DNA from: Thalassobacillus devorans | Lineage (GTDB): Bacteria; Bacillota; Bacilli; Bacillales; Halobacillaceae | DNA length: 64,000 bases | Direction of reading: 5' to 3' | Assembly: GCF_011761345.1 (NCBI RefSeq) | Contig: NZ_JAASRY010000001.1 | Coordinates: 310,001 to 374,000, forward strand | In this document: one piece after another, positions 8,485 through 16,335 of the stretch | How positions within the stretch are numbered: the stretch's first letter is position 1 | Layout of the letters: each line of letters starts with the position of its first letter | Notes under the pieces: generated by a model | Databases searched by the model: none | What the model was told of the DNA's origin: nothing | The model's input: only the letters and a program-made list of their open reading frames with translations | Position numbers and translations under genes: made by a program

Positions 8485-9864
8485 ATGGCTAAGTGGGTTG
8501 GTACGGATCCCACGTTTTATCCTTCTCCTAAATCAGCAATGGAAGCTCCGAGGGAGAAGCTTGCTTACGTTGCGCTCCTGCAGCCGGATGCCCTTGGGGT
8601 CATTGATCTTGACCCTGACTCAGAGACTTACGGACAATTGATTAATCAATTGCTTTTACCTGGGGAGGAGGAAGACGAACTCCATCATTTCGGCTGGAAT
8701 GCCTGCAGCTCTGCGCTTTGCCCTACCGCTTTTCATCCTACACTTGAAAGACGTTATTTAATCCTGCCTGGTATCCGCTCTTCCCGTATCTATATTGTCG
8801 ATACACAGCCAGATCCGAAGAGTCCCCGTATTGTAAGAACGATTGAACCGGAAGAAATCAAGGAAAGAACGGGCTACAGCCGATTGCATACCGTCCATTG
8901 CGGACCGGATGGAATCTTTATCAGTGCCCTTGGTTCTGGAGATGGGGATGGCGGCCCTGGCGGTATCCTTGTTTTAGATCATTTCAATTTTAATGTGTTA
9001 GGTGCCTGGGAAATGGACCGGGGACCACAGCATTTTTCCTATGATTTTTGGTGGCATATTGCCCATGATGTGACGGTAACCAGTGAATGGGCAACACCGG
9101 ACCTTTTTGAAAATGGATTAAACCTGGATGCCCTCTTGCAGCGGAAGTATGGACATAAAATGCACTTTTTTGACAGCCGTTCCAGAAAGCATCTGACTGA
9201 AATTGATTTTGGAGATCAGCATCAGATGGTATTAGAGCTTCGCCCCGCGCATAATCCGAAGAAAACGTATGGATTTGTGAGTGTTGTCACCGATGTTACC
9301 AATCTGGCCAGCTCGATTTGGACGTGGTACCAGGAGGATGGGAAATGGGACGTGAAGAAAATCATTGAAATTCCTGCCCAGCCGGCCGACCCGGACCAGC
9401 TTCCGTCAGCACTCAAGGACGTTGGTGCTGTGCCACCTTTAGTGACCGACATTGTGCTATCCCTTGATGATCGTTACCTTTATGTCCCGTGCTGGGGGAC
9501 CGGGGAACTAAGGCAATATGACGTCAGTGACCCCCTAAACGCGAAATTGACTGGTAAAGTGGAGATTGGAGGAATCGTGAATCAGAAAGCCCATCCCAAT
9601 GGTAAAAAGATAACCGGCGGACCGCAGATGGTGGAATTAAGCCGGGACGGAAAACGGCTTTATTTCAGTAATTCCCTCTATAGTTCCTGGGATGATCAAT
9701 TTTATCCGGAAGGCATTCAAGGAGCCGTGGTCAAAGTAGATATCCTTCCAGAAGGAGGAATGGAAATCGATAAAGACTTCCTGCTTCAATTAGAGAAGGG
9801 CAGGGCTCATCAAATCCGATTGGATGGGGGAGACTGCTCCACGGATACGTTCTGCTATCCATGA
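8485..9864 (+). CDS. SBP56 family protein, probable methanethiol oxidase
   Basis: The 459-residue protein matches the selenium-binding protein 56 family over its whole length. The diagnostic stretch is HHFGWNACSS (about residues 69-78), which contains the conserved Cys; HTVHC, PQHFSYDFWWH and GGPQMVELSRDGKRLYFSNS are further family segments of the seven-bladed propeller. Characterised members oxidise methanethiol to formaldehyde, H2S and H2O2. Its place just after a methionine importer suggests it handles methanethiol from methionine breakdown, but no methionine gamma-lyase is visible. The start ATG follows AGAGAGGTG. Molybdenum or copper use is unresolved from sequence. Confidence 0.88.
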   Translation: MAKWVGTDPTFYPSPKSAMEAPREKLAYVALLQPDALGVIDLDPDSETYGQLINQLLLPGEEEDELHHFGWNACSSALCPTAFHPTLERRYLILPGIRSSRIYIVDTQPDPKSPRIVRTIEPEEIKERTGYSRLHTVHCGPDGIFISALGSGDGDGGPGGILVLDHFNFNVLGAWEMDRGPQHFSYDFWWHIAHDVTVTSEWATPDLFENGLNLDALLQRKYGHKMHFFDSRSRKHLTEIDFGDQHQMVLELRPAHNPKKTYGFVSVVTDVTNLASSIWTWYQEDGKWDVKKIIEIPAQPADPDQLPSALKDVGAVPPLVTDIVLSLDDRYLYVPCWGTGELRQYDVSDPLNAKLTGKVEIGGIVNQKAHPNGKKITGGPQMVELSRDGKRLYFSNSLYSSWDDQFYPEGIQGAVVKVDILPEGGMEIDKDFLLQLEKGRAHQIRLDGGDCSTDTFCYP

Positions 9865-9885
9865 TTTTGATCGGAGGGAAATAAC

Positions 9886-10527
9886 ATGGAAATGCTGGTT
9901 TCTGAGGGCAGTCAGATTGCTATCGCTGCCCTTCTTGGTGCCTTTCACGGGCTAAATCCGGCGATGGGCTGGCTCTTCGCCGTTTTCCTTGCCGTTCAAA
10001 AAGACGACTGGCGGGTGCTCATTTATGCAATAATCCCGATTGGTATGGGGCAAATGTTAGGGGATGGAGCGGTCGTCCTCCTGCAGACGATCGCTCGATT
10101 TCAATTTCCATTGCATATCGTCCATTTGAGCATTGCTTCTATCGTCCTTGGCTACGGTATCTATCGTTTGTTTCGCTATTTCCGTCATGTAAAATGGACG
10201 GGAGGTTTGAAGGTAGGGTACGGACAGCTGCTGCTTTGGTCATTTCTCGCTGCCTCGACCCATGGTTCCGGACTGCTTCTTTCTCCGTTTATATTAGGAG
10301 CGGATTCTATTGCTGATATTCTGCCGCTCTATTTATTTCATGAGCTTGCGATGCTTACTTCCATGACAGTGGTTGCCTTTATTGTGTACCATATTGGCAT
10401 GATGAAAATACGAAAATATATCGTTAATTTTGATCTGATTTGGGCAGTTTTATTAATCGTTGTCGGTCTGATTCTTTTCCTTATGAATGTGAACATGGGT
10501 GGAGAGATGCCAGGTCACATGCATTGA
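9886..10527 (+). CDS. NicO/UreH-like polytopic membrane protein
   Basis: The 213-residue protein has about six hydrophobic segments. It opens with GAFHGLNPAMGWLFAV and has a second conserved patch ASTHGSGLLLSPF. The HGxNP and HGxG motifs in membrane helices resemble the NicO/RcnA/UreH class of metal or small-molecule permeases. The C-terminus is Met/His-rich (MNVNMGGEMPGHMH), plausible for metal contact. It starts 22 bases after the SBP56 gene with GGAGGG, so the two are probably co-transcribed. A role in metal supply to the SBP56 enzyme, or in export of a sulfur product, is inference. A 3'-end fragment of a second copy lies near 24924. Confidence 0.7.
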   Translation: MEMLVSEGSQIAIAALLGAFHGLNPAMGWLFAVFLAVQKDDWRVLIYAIIPIGMGQMLGDGAVVLLQTIARFQFPLHIVHLSIASIVLGYGIYRLFRYFRHVKWTGGLKVGYGQLLLWSFLAASTHGSGLLLSPFILGADSIADILPLYLFHELAMLTSMTVVAFIVYHIGMMKIRKYIVNFDLIWAVLLIVVGLILFLMNVNMGGEMPGHMH

Positions 10528-10540
10528 TTTCTCCTTTTTA

Positions 10541-10598
10541 AAAGTGCCTGACCCCTAATGTATTAATGAATTAACGCATTGGGGGTCAGGCACTTTTT
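10541..10598. repeat. Palindromic repeat / terminator (AAAGTGCCTGACCCC family)
   Basis: A near-perfect inverted repeat, AAAGTGCCTGACCCC...GGGGGTCAGGCACTTTTTT, directly follows the NicO-like gene and should act as its terminator. The loop contains AATGAATTAACGCATT, itself partly self-complementary. Confidence 0.85.
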
Positions 10599-10712
10599 TA
10601 TAGTGCTTATTTACCTTAACTCTTAAGAAGGGAATACCTACAATGCTAGCGAAATATAGAGGTAGAGAAAAACATTCATTCGCTCTAATACTATCAGAAG
10701 GCAGGTACTAAT

Positions 10713-11150
10713 ATGGTAGATGTATTCACAGATATCGTGATCGATTTACCGTCTGAACGCGTATCAGCATATGCAGGAAATCCCGATCATGCTCCGTTAT
10801 GGTATGTCAATATTAAATCCATGGAATGGCTTACGCCCAAACCTTTAACCATCGGCTCTGAAATTGCGTTTAAGGCTCATTTTTTAGGCAAGGAACTTGC
10901 CTATGTATATAAAATAGAAGAACTCGTTCCTGGAAAAAAGCTGATCATGAGAACTGCAGATGGTCCATTTCCAATGGAAACAACCTATATTTGGGAGAGT
11001 GTTGGAGAAAAGCAAACGAAGATGACCTTGCGGAACAGGGGAAAGCCAACCGGTTTCTCGAAAATATTCACACCGTTTATGTCGATCATGATGAAAAAAG
11101 CTAACCAGAAAGACTTGAAAAAGTTAAAGACCATTTTAGAAAAAGGTTAA
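10713..11150 (+). CDS. SRPBCC (START-like) family protein
   Basis: The 145-residue protein fits the polyketide cyclase/SRPBCC fold. It has an N-terminal DIVIDLPSERVSAYAGNPDH strand-helix, a WL..P..IGSE central segment and PFPMETTYIWE before the long C-terminal helix. Such proteins bind hydrophobic ligands; the ligand here is unknown. ATG follows AAGGCAGG at a normal distance. It stands alone between two repeat elements, and a half-copy of the repeat (GGGGTCAGGTACTT, about 11164) follows it. Confidence 0.7.
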   Translation: MVDVFTDIVIDLPSERVSAYAGNPDHAPLWYVNIKSMEWLTPKPLTIGSEIAFKAHFLGKELAYVYKIEELVPGKKLIMRTADGPFPMETTYIWESVGEKQTKMTLRNRGKPTGFSKIFTPFMSIMMKKANQKDLKKLKTILEKG

Positions 11151-11267
11151 ACAGAATCAGTCGTGGGGTCAGGTACTTATTTTTGATAAAGTTTGAAATG
11201 AATTTCACTTAAAGTGTAATTTTCTCCTTTCAGATGAATACCATTTATTTGAAAGGGGGAAGGCGAA

Positions 11268-11630
11268 ATGAGTACGGAAGGTTATGAGTTTCACCCTCAA
11301 TATGAAGATACCAGGAACATGCATGATGAATCAAAGAGGCACATGAATTATCACGTTGTTTTAACCACGAAAGATGGTAGCTCGTTTGATGGAATCATTG
11401 TAGATGTAGGGAGGGATAGTGTTAGTGTATTGGTCGGTGAAGATGTAATGGAACGGGAAGATGATGAGAATAACCGGCAATTTTACGGAGGTTTTTACCC
11501 GCCCAGGAGAAGATTCCGGCGCTTTAGACGCCGTAGATTCCCACTTGCTACATTAGCAACATTGGCCCTGCTGCCTTATATTGCTCCATATCCATATCCG
11601 TATCCTTATTATCCGTACCCTTATTATTAA
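11268..11630 (+). CDS. Small LSm-like protein with Arg-rich stretch and Tyr/Pro tail
   Basis: The 120-residue protein is not assigned to a named gene. Residues ~28-65 (YHVVLTTKDGSSFDGIIVDV, then DSVSVLVGEDV) look like a small beta-barrel of LSm type. An Arg/Phe-rich stretch follows (PPRRRFRRFRRRRF), then a hydrophobic run and a tail made only of Pro, Tyr and Ala (PYPYPYPYYPYPYY). Tyrosine-rich tails like this are common in spore-associated Bacillaceae proteins, but that role is inference. The start has GAAAGGGGGAAGG. A strong terminator follows at 11693. Confidence 0.65.
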   Translation: MSTEGYEFHPQYEDTRNMHDESKRHMNYHVVLTTKDGSSFDGIIVDVGRDSVSVLVGEDVMEREDDENNRQFYGGFYPPRRRFRRFRRRRFPLATLATLALLPYIAPYPYPYPYYPYPYY

Positions 11631-11692
11631 AATGGACAGTGTCTGCCCTTTACACGGTTTAATACAATTAAAATACTTGCAGTCAAAGAAAG

Positions 11693-11724
11693 TGCTCGGA
11701 GTGAAAAGCTCCGAGCATTTTTTT
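11693..11724 (+). terminator. Intrinsic terminator
   Basis: TGCTCGGAG / CTCCGAGCA with a 7-base loop, followed by T7. The same stem with a different loop recurs at 39150-39178. Confidence 0.85.
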
Positions 11725-11797
11725 GCGAGTGGCAGCACATGCGCTACAGGGGGCAAGTCCCGAATGAACTAATTACAGCCGATAAGCATTAGCTGAC

Positions 11798-11857
11798 AAA
11801 AAGTGCCTGACACCCAATCAGTTAACGCGTTACTTCAGTGGGGTTCAGGCACCTTTT
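11798..11857. repeat. Palindromic repeat copy upstream of the encapsulin operon
   Basis: AAAAAGTGCCTGACACCC...GGGGTTCAGGCACCTTTT with the family core CAGTTAACGCGTTAC. It lies about 20 bases upstream of the likely promoter of the IMEF gene. Confidence 0.8.
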
Positions 11858-11878
11858 ATGGGATTGCCTTCCGTTTAC

Positions 11879-11908
11879 TTGTTAAGCTGTGATGAAATCG
11901 GTTACAAT
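11879..11908 (+). promoter_or_regulatory. Putative promoter of the IMEF-encapsulin operon
   Basis: TTGTTA (11879-11884) and TACAAT (11903-11908) with 18-base spacing lie 23 bases before the IMEF start codon. No clear Fur box overlaps it. Confidence 0.45.
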
Positions 11909-11930
11909 ATGAGCAATAGGAGGTGTGCTT

Positions 11931-12527
11931 ATGACGTCGTCTTTTATACAAATGGAGGAAATTTTTAACCGGACTCAAACAGCTTTAAATGAGTTTAAAG
12001 ATATCATTACTCCCGTGATCGAAAAGGCAAAGGATGACCACGAGCGCCTGTATTGGCATCATATTTATGAGGAAGAGGATCATCGTTCCGACCGATTGGA
12101 TCACTTATTACCCCAGCTTAATAAAATCAATCGTAACGAGGGGACTGTGTCAACAGACGATAGAGAGTTTGTATACCTGCTGCAGGATATCAGTCTGGAG
12201 AAGTTCGGGTTACATAACTTTCTGGAGCATCTGGATCTATCTCTGTATACCTTTAAGGATACAGAATTTGAACAACCGATTCAGAAATTACGTGATATGA
12301 CAGCGGAAGATTACCAGCAATCCAAACAGCTCCTGGAACGATTGAATGAAGAATTCAAGATGGCTGACTATCAAGCTTCGGTTCCTACGGATGAAAAAGA
12401 GGATATCGATACAAGCCTGAAAGTGGAGGCTTATTCCCAGCCGGCCGGAGAAGTTGAAAAAAAGGAAGAACCAAACAAGTACAAAAATCGGAAAAAGCTG
12501 ACAGTAGGAAGCTTAAAGCACTCCTAA
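11931..12527 (+). CDS. Encapsulin cargo: IMEF-type ferritin-like ferroxidase
   Basis: The 198-residue protein matches the iron-mineralising encapsulin-associated Firmicute (IMEF) cargo. Its signature is TPVIEKAKDDHERLYWHHIY followed by EEEDHRSDRLD (about residues 27-57), rich in Glu/His/Asp ligands, then KFGLHNFLEHLDLSLYTF. After a low-complexity linker the C-terminus ends in KKLTVGSLKHS, the cargo-loading peptide that docks on the inner face of the shell. Known IMEF proteins oxidise Fe(II) and mineralise it inside a very large T=4 shell. The ATG at 11931 is preferred over an in-frame GTG six bases upstream because it sits 7 bases after AGGAGG. It is followed 12 bases later by the shell gene. 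Confidence 0.93.
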   Translation: MTSSFIQMEEIFNRTQTALNEFKDIITPVIEKAKDDHERLYWHHIYEEEDHRSDRLDHLLPQLNKINRNEGTVSTDDREFVYLLQDISLEKFGLHNFLEHLDLSLYTFKDTEFEQPIQKLRDMTAEDYQQSKQLLERLNEEFKMADYQASVPTDEKEDIDTSLKVEAYSQPAGEVEKKEEPNKYKNRKKLTVGSLKHS

Positions 12528-12539
12528 GGAGGTCAACGT

Positions 12540-13388
12540 ATGGATAAAACAACACTATTTGCAGATTCACCTTTAAGTAATGAGGAATGGAACGAATTGG
12601 ACCAGACTGTATTCGATCATGCTAAAAAACAGCTGGTCGGCAGACGCTTTATCGATATATATGGTCCACTGGGAGAAGGGGTACAATCGGTCCCGACAGA
12701 CATTTACGAAGCACCGGGCCGCGGAGGAATCAGTCTGCAAGGGCAGGATTCCGAGCTTTCCAATCCTTCCCGCCGCGTCAATCTGACGGTGCCATTGTTG
12801 TATAAAGACTTTATCCTTTATTGGAGAGATATACAACAAGCCAAAACCCTTGGCAGTCCGATAGATTTTTCAGCATCTGCCAATGCTGCACAGCAGTGTG
12901 CCCTTGTGGAAGATGACTTGATTTTTAATGGGGCGAAGGAATTTGATCTCAAAGGGATCATGAACATAAAAGGGAAGCTGTCCCACATTCGTAATGATTG
13001 GATGAAATCCGGGAATGCATTTGCCGATGTGGTAGAGGCAAGAAATAAACTGTTGAAGATGGGACATACGGGACCATTTGCTCTGGTGCTTTCTCCTGAA
13101 TTATACGCGTTAATCCATCGAGTTCATCAGGATACCCACGTGTTAGAAATTGATCATGTGCGTGAACTGATGACTGCCGGCGTATTCCAATCGCCAATGA
13201 TCAGGGGCAGCCGTGGAGTCGTAGTCGACGCAGGTAAGCAAAACATTGATCTTGCGATAGCCAGTGATTTCGATACTTCTTTCCTGGATGAAGAAAATAT
13301 GAACTATTTATTCCGGGTATATGAAGCGATTGTCTTGAGAATTAAGCGTCCTACCGCCATTTGTACACTTGAACCGCCTGAAGAATGA
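12540..13388 (+). CDS. Encapsulin shell protein (family 1, HK97 fold)
   Basis: At 282 residues it fits the family 1 encapsulins. Typical segments are SNEEWNELDQTVFDHAKKQL, GRRFIDIYGPLG, NLTVPLLYKDFILYWRDI (cargo-binding N-terminal region and E-loop neighbourhood) and the C-terminal FRVYEAIVLRIKRPTAICTL. Shell proteins self-assemble into an icosahedral compartment. With IMEF as partner, a T=4 shell of 240 subunits is expected from the Quasibacillus thermotolerans system (established knowledge, not shown here). It has a strong AAGGAGG site and follows IMEF in one operon. A long symmetrical hairpin closes the operon. Confidence 0.95.
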   Translation: MDKTTLFADSPLSNEEWNELDQTVFDHAKKQLVGRRFIDIYGPLGEGVQSVPTDIYEAPGRGGISLQGQDSELSNPSRRVNLTVPLLYKDFILYWRDIQQAKTLGSPIDFSASANAAQQCALVEDDLIFNGAKEFDLKGIMNIKGKLSHIRNDWMKSGNAFADVVEARNKLLKMGHTGPFALVLSPELYALIHRVHQDTHVLEIDHVRELMTAGVFQSPMIRGSRGVVVDAGKQNIDLAIASDFDTSFLDEENMNYLFRVYEAIVLRIKRPTAICTLEPPEE

Positions 13389-13395
13389 TCATAAA

Positions 13396-13439
13396 CACAA
13401 CAAGGTCAGGACCCTTTACGAGTCCTGACCTTGTTGTGC
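13396..13439. terminator. Hairpin between convergent genes
   Basis: CACAACAAGGTCAGGAC pairs perfectly with GTCCTGACCTTGTTGTG across a 10-base loop. It lies between the encapsulin gene and the minus-strand gene ending at 13457 and probably serves both. Confidence 0.75.
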
Positions 13440-13456
13440 ATATTTGTGATTTCGAG

Positions 13457-13924
13457 TTAGGCGATTGTATAAATCTTTTCGTCGGGGTAAACGGCACTGA
13501 CATCTATTTCTTTTTTTACATTTTTCAGGCCGATATCTTTGATTACCAATAAGGCTTCTTCACGGAAAAACGGGTTATAGCTTCCCTCATTGAGGGCAAT
13601 AAGGCGCTTTAAATATTTTAGTTTCTCTTGCATCTTTGTATGTTTGTAGGATTGATTGGATAATTCATGGATTTTCTTATGTTTAGGCTGATGGATAATG
13701 CTCACTTCTTTTGCATTTACAATCAACAGCTGACCTTCTTCGGTGACACATCCTATAGAACAGAGAGCAGAACCTAATAATTCGACCTTTGTAATAACGA
13801 TATTATTGTATTCTTCCCCCGTAGATAGGCGGAGATAATCGCTTTCAATGACTCCACCAATTTTTCTTTCGTTCGCAAGGATGGTATTCATATCTTCGAA
13901 TCCGCTTATTTGTTTTGTCATCAT
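13457..13924 (-). CDS. Uncharacterised 155-residue protein in the encapsulin locus
   Basis: I do not recognise this family. The N-terminal half looks like a small beta-rich domain (IGGVIESDYLRLSTGEEYNN, then TKVELLGSALCSIGCVTEEG) and contains two close cysteines. The second half is charged and helical. No signal peptide, membrane segment or TVGSL/TIGSL targeting peptide is visible, so it is probably cytosolic and not obviously cargo. Translation starts at ATG 13924 after GGAGAGG. Its promoter region shares a Fur box with the divergent ferredoxin gene, so iron control is likely. Involvement in iron storage is inference from position. Confidence 0.75.
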   Translation of the reverse strand: MMTKQISGFEDMNTILANERKIGGVIESDYLRLSTGEEYNNIVITKVELLGSALCSIGCVTEEGQLLIVNAKEVSIIHQPKHKKIHELSNQSYKHTKMQEKLKYLKRLIALNEGSYNPFFREEALLVIKDIGLKNVKKEIDVSAVYPDEKIYTIA

Positions 13925-13941
13925 GATACCTCTCCTTCACT

Positions 13942-13979
13942 TGATAACGATTCTCATTATCATCATTTTAAGTGATAAT
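13942..13979. promoter_or_regulatory. Fur box region between divergent genes
   Basis: GATAACGATTCTCATTATC (13943-13961) matches the 19-base Fur consensus GATAATGATAATCATTATC at 16 positions. A further half-site TGATAAT (13973-13979) faces ATTATCA (13956-13962) across 10 bases, so two overlapping Fur dimers may bind. The site lies between the unknown 13924 gene and the ferredoxin and predicts induction of both under low iron. Confidence 0.85.
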
Positions 13980-14043
13980 GAGTGGATGGTCAAGAACATT
14001 TTGAATCAAGTTAACGAGCATAATGCACAGAAAGGTGATTCAT

Positions 14044-14403
14044 GTGATCAAAAAGTTGACGATCGGTTCTTTAAAGCCAGGCAGCCAAGCGACTTATAAC
14101 CAGGAAGAGAAAAGCAGGACAGCCCCTCCTCAACCAGAAAAAAAACAACTGGAGATAGAGCAGCATGGATCGACTTATAAAGTAACCCCTGTACATAACG
14201 TTACCGTGTTAGATTCAGCTTTAAACCAAAAAATCAACCTGGATTATAAATGTAAAAAAGGAACATGTGGAAAGTGTCAGATAAACGTGTTAAAAGGAAA
14301 TACTTTTATTACTTCTGTAAATGACAGAGAGCAAAAAAAGCTGAGAGGGAAAATTGATGATGGTTACCGGCTTGCCTGTCAAGCTGTATTTAAAGAGGGA
14401 TAA
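14044..14403 (+). CDS. Encapsulin-targeted [2Fe-2S] ferredoxin
   Basis: The 119-residue protein begins with IKKLTIGSLKPG, a cargo-loading peptide of the same type as the IMEF C-terminus but at the N-terminus, followed by a Pro/Gln linker and a plant-type 2Fe-2S domain. Cluster ligands are C70, C75 and C78 in CKKGTCGKC, and C112 in RLACQA. The start is GTG 14044 with AAAGGTGA upstream; earlier codons in the frame lack a ribosome site. In the characterised IMEF system a ferredoxin with an N-terminal targeting peptide is held inside the shell and is proposed to reduce stored ferric iron for release. The Fur box fits that role. Confidence 0.92.
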   Translation: MIKKLTIGSLKPGSQATYNQEEKSRTAPPQPEKKQLEIEQHGSTYKVTPVHNVTVLDSALNQKINLDYKCKKGTCGKCQINVLKGNTFITSVNDREQKKLRGKIDDGYRLACQAVFKEG

Positions 14404-14503
14404 AAGCGTGTGTCATCCTTTACATCATATGCAAAGATGCCGCCGTGCATGTTAAAAGTGTCATTGGAAAACAGAGGGAGAAAGGTGGCATCTGTATAAA
14501 TTT

Positions 14504-14565
14504 TTCTAGTGGCAGAAGTAAGGGAGTTGCGAATAAAACAGTTTGACAACTTCCCTAGTATTTCG
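14504..14565. repeat. Direct repeat, left copy (pairs with 16336-16398)
   Basis: TTCTAGTGGCAGAAG, GTTGCGAATAAA and CAGTTTGACAACTTCCC are shared in order with the copy at 16336-16398. The right copy carries the codB promoter, so this looks like a truncated duplicate of that promoter region. It lies before the deacetylase remnant and the GntP-type permease. Confidence 0.8.
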
Positions 14566-14566
14566 T

Positions 14567-14627
14567 AAAAGTGCCTGACCCCCAGTGAGTTAACGCTTTA
14601 CTGCAGTGGGGTTCAGGCACTTTTTTA
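14567..14627. repeat. Palindromic repeat copy / terminator
   Basis: AAAAGTGCCTGACCCCC...GTGGGGTTCAGGCACTTTTTT, the best-preserved member of the family, with core AGTGAGTTAACGCTTTACTG. It directly abuts the direct repeat at 14504-14565. Confidence 0.85.
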
Positions 14628-14704
14628 TAGAGGAAGGAGCTAACCTTACTTCCATGGAAACTGGTTTTTTGTGAAGAGACTTAGTATTAGGTCCTGCTTC
14701 GATA

Positions 14705-14887
14705 GTGAATCCGAAACAAATAACTGGTATGGTAACTAAAGAGATGATTTACAGGGGAAAGGCAGATAAAAAGCAAATTGCTCTTACTTTTGATGATGGC
14801 CCGGAAAAAAACTTATACACCAAAAATCAAAAAAGGGGTAAAGGCTACTTAAAAGCGGCTGAGCTTTTGGGTTCAGGCATTAATTAA
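14705..14887 (+). pseudogene. Remnant of a polysaccharide deacetylase
   Basis: The 60-codon frame contains MIYRGKADKKQIALTFDDGP, the NodB-type deacetylase entry motif with its metal-binding Asp pair. It then changes to unrelated lysine-rich sequence and stops, where intact enzymes continue for about 170 residues. No downstream frame restores the domain before the permease gene at 14904. I read it as an internal-to-3' deletion relic. Confidence 0.7.
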
Positions 14888-14903
14888 GAAATAGGAAAGA
14901 GAG

Positions 14904-16172
14904 GTGAGGCTAATCAATTCAGAGGTTAGTATTTTAGGTGTGTTAGTAGCAATGGCGTTAACGATAATCTTGATATTCAGGAGAATTAACCCTCCCTATG
15001 CCATGATGGCAGGTGCTTTAGCTGGCGGAATTGTCGGAGGCCTTCATATAGCAACTACCCTCGACTTCATGATCGAAGGTGCTCAATTACTGACACCAGC
15101 CGTATTACGGATTTTAGCAGCAGGAGTCTTGGTTGGGGTTTTAATAGAATCAGGCGCTGCCAATGTCATTGCGAATACGATTGTTACAAAAATGGGAGAA
15201 ACAAGAGCTTTATTAGCGATTACGGTATCCACATTAGTTTTAACAGCAGTAGGTGTGTTTATCGCAGCAGCTGTTATTACAGTTGCCCCGATTGCTTTAA
15301 TGATCGCCAAACGAACCGGAGTTTCAAGACTAAGTGTTTTAATCGCCGTCGTATGTGGGGCGAGAGCAGGGAATGTAATGTCACCTAACCCGAATACCAT
15401 TGCAGCGGCTGAAAGCTTTTCCTTACCGTTAACGAGCGTCATGTTTGCTGGACTAGTACCAGCGGTCGTCGGAGCGGCGTTTACATATTTTATTGCCAAA
15501 AAAATAAATAATAAAGGTTCAATGGTCACTAAAAACAGGGAAGAAAAGAAAGATGAGATGAATAAGCCTTCTTTTCTTGCGGCCATTTCAGGGCCATTGT
15601 TTGCGATTTTTCTCCTATCTTTACAACCGTTATTCGATATTAAAATTGATTCATTACTTGCATTGCCAGCTGGAGGGTTCTTTGGGGCGGTCGTGATGAG
15701 AAAAACAACAGATTTAAAGTCTTATATGTCAAGTGGGCTTCAGAAAATGGCTGGTATATCCATTTTAATACTAGCAACGGGGACGTTAGCCGGCATTATC
15801 GTGAATTCCTCACTCAATAGTATGATTATGAGCGGCTTGAATGCATTTGATTTACCCATCTCTTTCATAGCACCTCTATCAGGTTCGTTTATGGCGTTAG
15901 CGACAGCATCCGCAACATCTTCTGCAGCGATTTCCAGTAATGTGTTTGGTGAAATATTGTTAGAGAATGGAGTCAGCGCTTTAGCTGCTGCAACGATGAT
16001 CAATGCTGGTGCCGTTTCTTTTGATCATTTACCGCATGGCCCCCTCTTTCACATTTCACGAGATAGTTTCTTCATGCATATGAAAGAACGACTGAAAGCA
16101 CTGCCATATGAAACGTTAATTGGGATTGTAATCGTGATTGTTTCTACGATTATTTATGGAGGTTTACTTTAA
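14904..16172 (+). CDS. GntP-family permease (gluconate/glycerate-type)
   Basis: The 422-residue protein has 11-12 hydrophobic segments and GntP features: INPPYAMMAGALAGGIVGG, the pore-region GARAGNVMSPNPNTIAAAES and AGAVSFDHLPHGPLFH near the C-terminus. Members import hydroxy acids with protons. No kinase or dehydrogenase lies beside it, so the substrate is open. The GTG start follows GGAAAGAG. The gene and the deacetylase relic sit between two 62-base direct repeats, which suggests arrival as a unit. A hairpin follows at 16211. Confidence 0.85.
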   Translation: MRLINSEVSILGVLVAMALTIILIFRRINPPYAMMAGALAGGIVGGLHIATTLDFMIEGAQLLTPAVLRILAAGVLVGVLIESGAANVIANTIVTKMGETRALLAITVSTLVLTAVGVFIAAAVITVAPIALMIAKRTGVSRLSVLIAVVCGARAGNVMSPNPNTIAAAESFSLPLTSVMFAGLVPAVVGAAFTYFIAKKINNKGSMVTKNREEKKDEMNKPSFLAAISGPLFAIFLLSLQPLFDIKIDSLLALPAGGFFGAVVMRKTTDLKSYMSSGLQKMAGISILILATGTLAGIIVNSSLNSMIMSGLNAFDLPISFIAPLSGSFMALATASATSSAAISSNVFGEILLENGVSALAAATMINAGAVSFDHLPHGPLFHISRDSFFMHMKERLKALPYETLIGIVIVIVSTIIYGGLL

Positions 16173-16210
16173 AAGCTGGAGTACCTGGAAAGTTCTTACT
16201 TAAAACTGAG

Positions 16211-16246
16211 AATCCCCCAACATTTCGATATTAATGTTGGGGATAA
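16211..16246. terminator. Hairpin after the GntP-type permease
   Basis: ATCCCCCAACATT pairs with AATGTTGGGGAT across an 8-base loop. The tail is A/T-rich but not a pure T-run. Confidence 0.65.
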
Positions 16247-16335
16247 TATATTCATTTATTTCGGATGATTAAACCATGTTCTGATTGGGTTTTGGAGCAG
16301 TGCATTAAGGAAGCAAATATATATGAAAAACTATT

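Noticed and set aside
15083-15586. Minus-strand frame of 167 codons opposite the GntP-type permease
   Set aside because: Its composition mirrors the hydrophobic plus-strand protein; antisense frames are expected opposite membrane proteins.
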